Source of the DNA: Candidatus Sumerlaeota bacterium
Lineage (GTDB): Bacteria; Sumerlaeota; Sumerlaeia; SLMS01
Length of the DNA stretch: 32,134 bases
Direction of reading: 5' to 3'
Assembly: GCA_007132505.1 (NCBI GenBank)
Contig: SLOM01000211.1
Span: 1-32,134, forward strand
The notes beneath the pieces are model-generated. The model had not been told where the DNA came from. It ran no database searches and saw nothing but the letters and a program-made list of their open reading frames with translations. Below, in pieces: positions 31,526-32,134 of this stretch (positions are counted from its first letter, which is position 1; each line of letters begins with the position of its first letter). The translations under genes were made by a program, and so were the position numbers.

Positions 31526-32134
31526 ATGAAAATTATCCCGCTGGAGAACGCAGACACGGGCGTGACTCGTGCGGCAAGGCGTGCCTCCATCCTGATGACG
31601 ACCGCCATCATGCTGGTGGTAGCGGGACTCTCGATTGTCGCGCTGATTCAACTCACCACCCACAACGTCCGGGACGTGGCACGCTCGGAGGCCCGCCTTC
31701 AGGCCTTCTACGCGGCCGAGACAGGGGCCCAGCACGTCCTCGACTGGTTCAACCGCCCCGCAGCGTCGCCCGATCTCGACTACTTCAGCCCCGACGAGAG
31801 TGGCCATTACCTCGATGAGGACCAGAACTCTCTCATCACCCAGGCCAAGGAAGTCCCTCCCCAGCACCTTCCGCGCGTCCTCACCGGGAGCACCAGCGAG
31901 GAGCGGGGCCGGGTGGTCCAACTCCGTGTGGAACCACCATGGGAGACCGATCCCCGCGGCACCGTCGCCCGCGTGATCAGTGTGGGGGAAGCGGGACGGG
32001 GCGGCGTGCAGTCCACCGTGGAAATCAGGCTCGTTGACAACCGTGTTCCGGCCATCACATCACCCGGGGCGATTCTCTCCGGCGAGGGTGCCACCAGCGG
32101 GGGACTCTTTCAGGTCAACTGGGGGGAAGTCTGG
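31526..32134 (+). CDS. PilX-like minor pseudopilin-type membrane protein, 3'-truncated by window end
   Basis: An ORF missing from the supplied track because it has no stop before the window end; 203 codons are visible. ATG 31526 lies behind a GAGAG-containing weak ribosome-binding site. The N-terminus has a basic stretch 'TRAARRAS', then one transmembrane helix 'ILMTTAIMLVVAGLSIVAL', followed by 'ARSEARLQAFYAAETGAQHVL', where the 'AF.AAE.G' motif is characteristic of PilX/PulK-like minor pseudopilin proteins. The rest appears extracytoplasmic. It may work with pilus or secretion machinery outside the window and with pseudopilins such as the one at 5096. Full length and partners cannot be seen. 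Confidence 0.7.
   Translation, partial: MKIIPLENADTGVTRAARRASILMTTAIMLVVAGLSIVALIQLTTHNVRDVARSEARLQAFYAAETGAQHVLDWFNRPAASPDLDYFSPDESGHYLDEDQNSLITQAKEVPPQHLPRVLTGSTSEERGRVVQLRVEPPWETDPRGTVARVISVGEAGRGGVQSTVEIRLVDNRVPAITSPGAILSGEGATSGGLFQVNWGEVW

Noticed and set aside
1-32134. tRNA, rRNA, CRISPR, insertion sequence or prophage
   Set aside because: No T-arm GGTTCGAATCC-type motif in a cloverleaf context, no regular short repeats with spacers, no transposase, integrase or phage structural proteins.

Overview
The window is GC-rich, densely packed bacterial chromosome with no plasmid, phage, IS, CRISPR, rRNA or tRNA signature that I can see. Lipoprotein signal peptides, a type IV pilin/type II secretion-style pseudopilin, a PilX-like minor pseudopilin and a very large secreted BACON/dockerin-like protein point to a diderm, free-living, polymer-degrading bacterium from a poorly cultured phylum. 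The pseudopilin N-terminus and the GH20/BACON content resemble Sumerlaeota/Hydrogenedentota/PVC-type genomes. That placement is inference from memory, not a search.

Layout. (1) 1-4985, plus strand: GH20 hexosaminidase-like protein, DUF4434 protein, two-domain GNAT acetyltransferase and PIG-L deacetylase, probably one amino-sugar or glycan unit, ending in a hairpin. (2) 5096-5839, plus: pseudopilin with a TTG start. (3) 8692-5873, minus: an RdgC homologue split into two overlapping genes, an AEC-family permease and a lipoprotein. (4) 11177-8856, minus: secreted beta-propeller protein. (5) 11464-13557, plus: DnaD-like protein, two overlapping TRL-like lipoproteins and the fluoride channel crcB. 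(6) 16873-13621, minus: ferritin-like protein with its own terminator, an orphan NtrC-type regulator and a zinc-less MDR dehydrogenase. (7) 17154-19807, plus: a PurE-like/TsaC-like fusion and a second MDR enzyme, both missing expected catalytic residues. (8) 25934-19771, minus: a tight uvrA-polX-nth-HAD phosphatase operon for DNA repair and perhaps nucleotide-pool cleaning. (9) 30261-26158, minus: a 1367-residue secreted dockerin/cohesin-like/BACON protein with a candidate promoter and operator. (10) 30678-31226, plus: inorganic pyrophosphatase. (11) 31526 to the window end, plus: a PilX-like CDS absent from the ORF track.

The most unusual signal is not a gene. In a hand scan of every TCGA in the window (roughly 190), I found no copy of the palindromic hexamer RTCGAY (ATCGAC/GTCGAT, GTCGAC, ATCGAT), although RTCGAR, YTCGAR and YTCGAY are all common. 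Ile-Asp pairs are written ATT-GAY or ATA-GAY and never ATC-GAY, despite a strong general preference for ATC. This looks like selection against one palindromic site, for example by a restriction or DNA-modification system encoded elsewhere. The other notable observations are the diverged PurE-TsaC fusion, the MDR enzyme that lost all three catalytic zinc ligands but kept its structural zinc cysteines, and the split rdgC.
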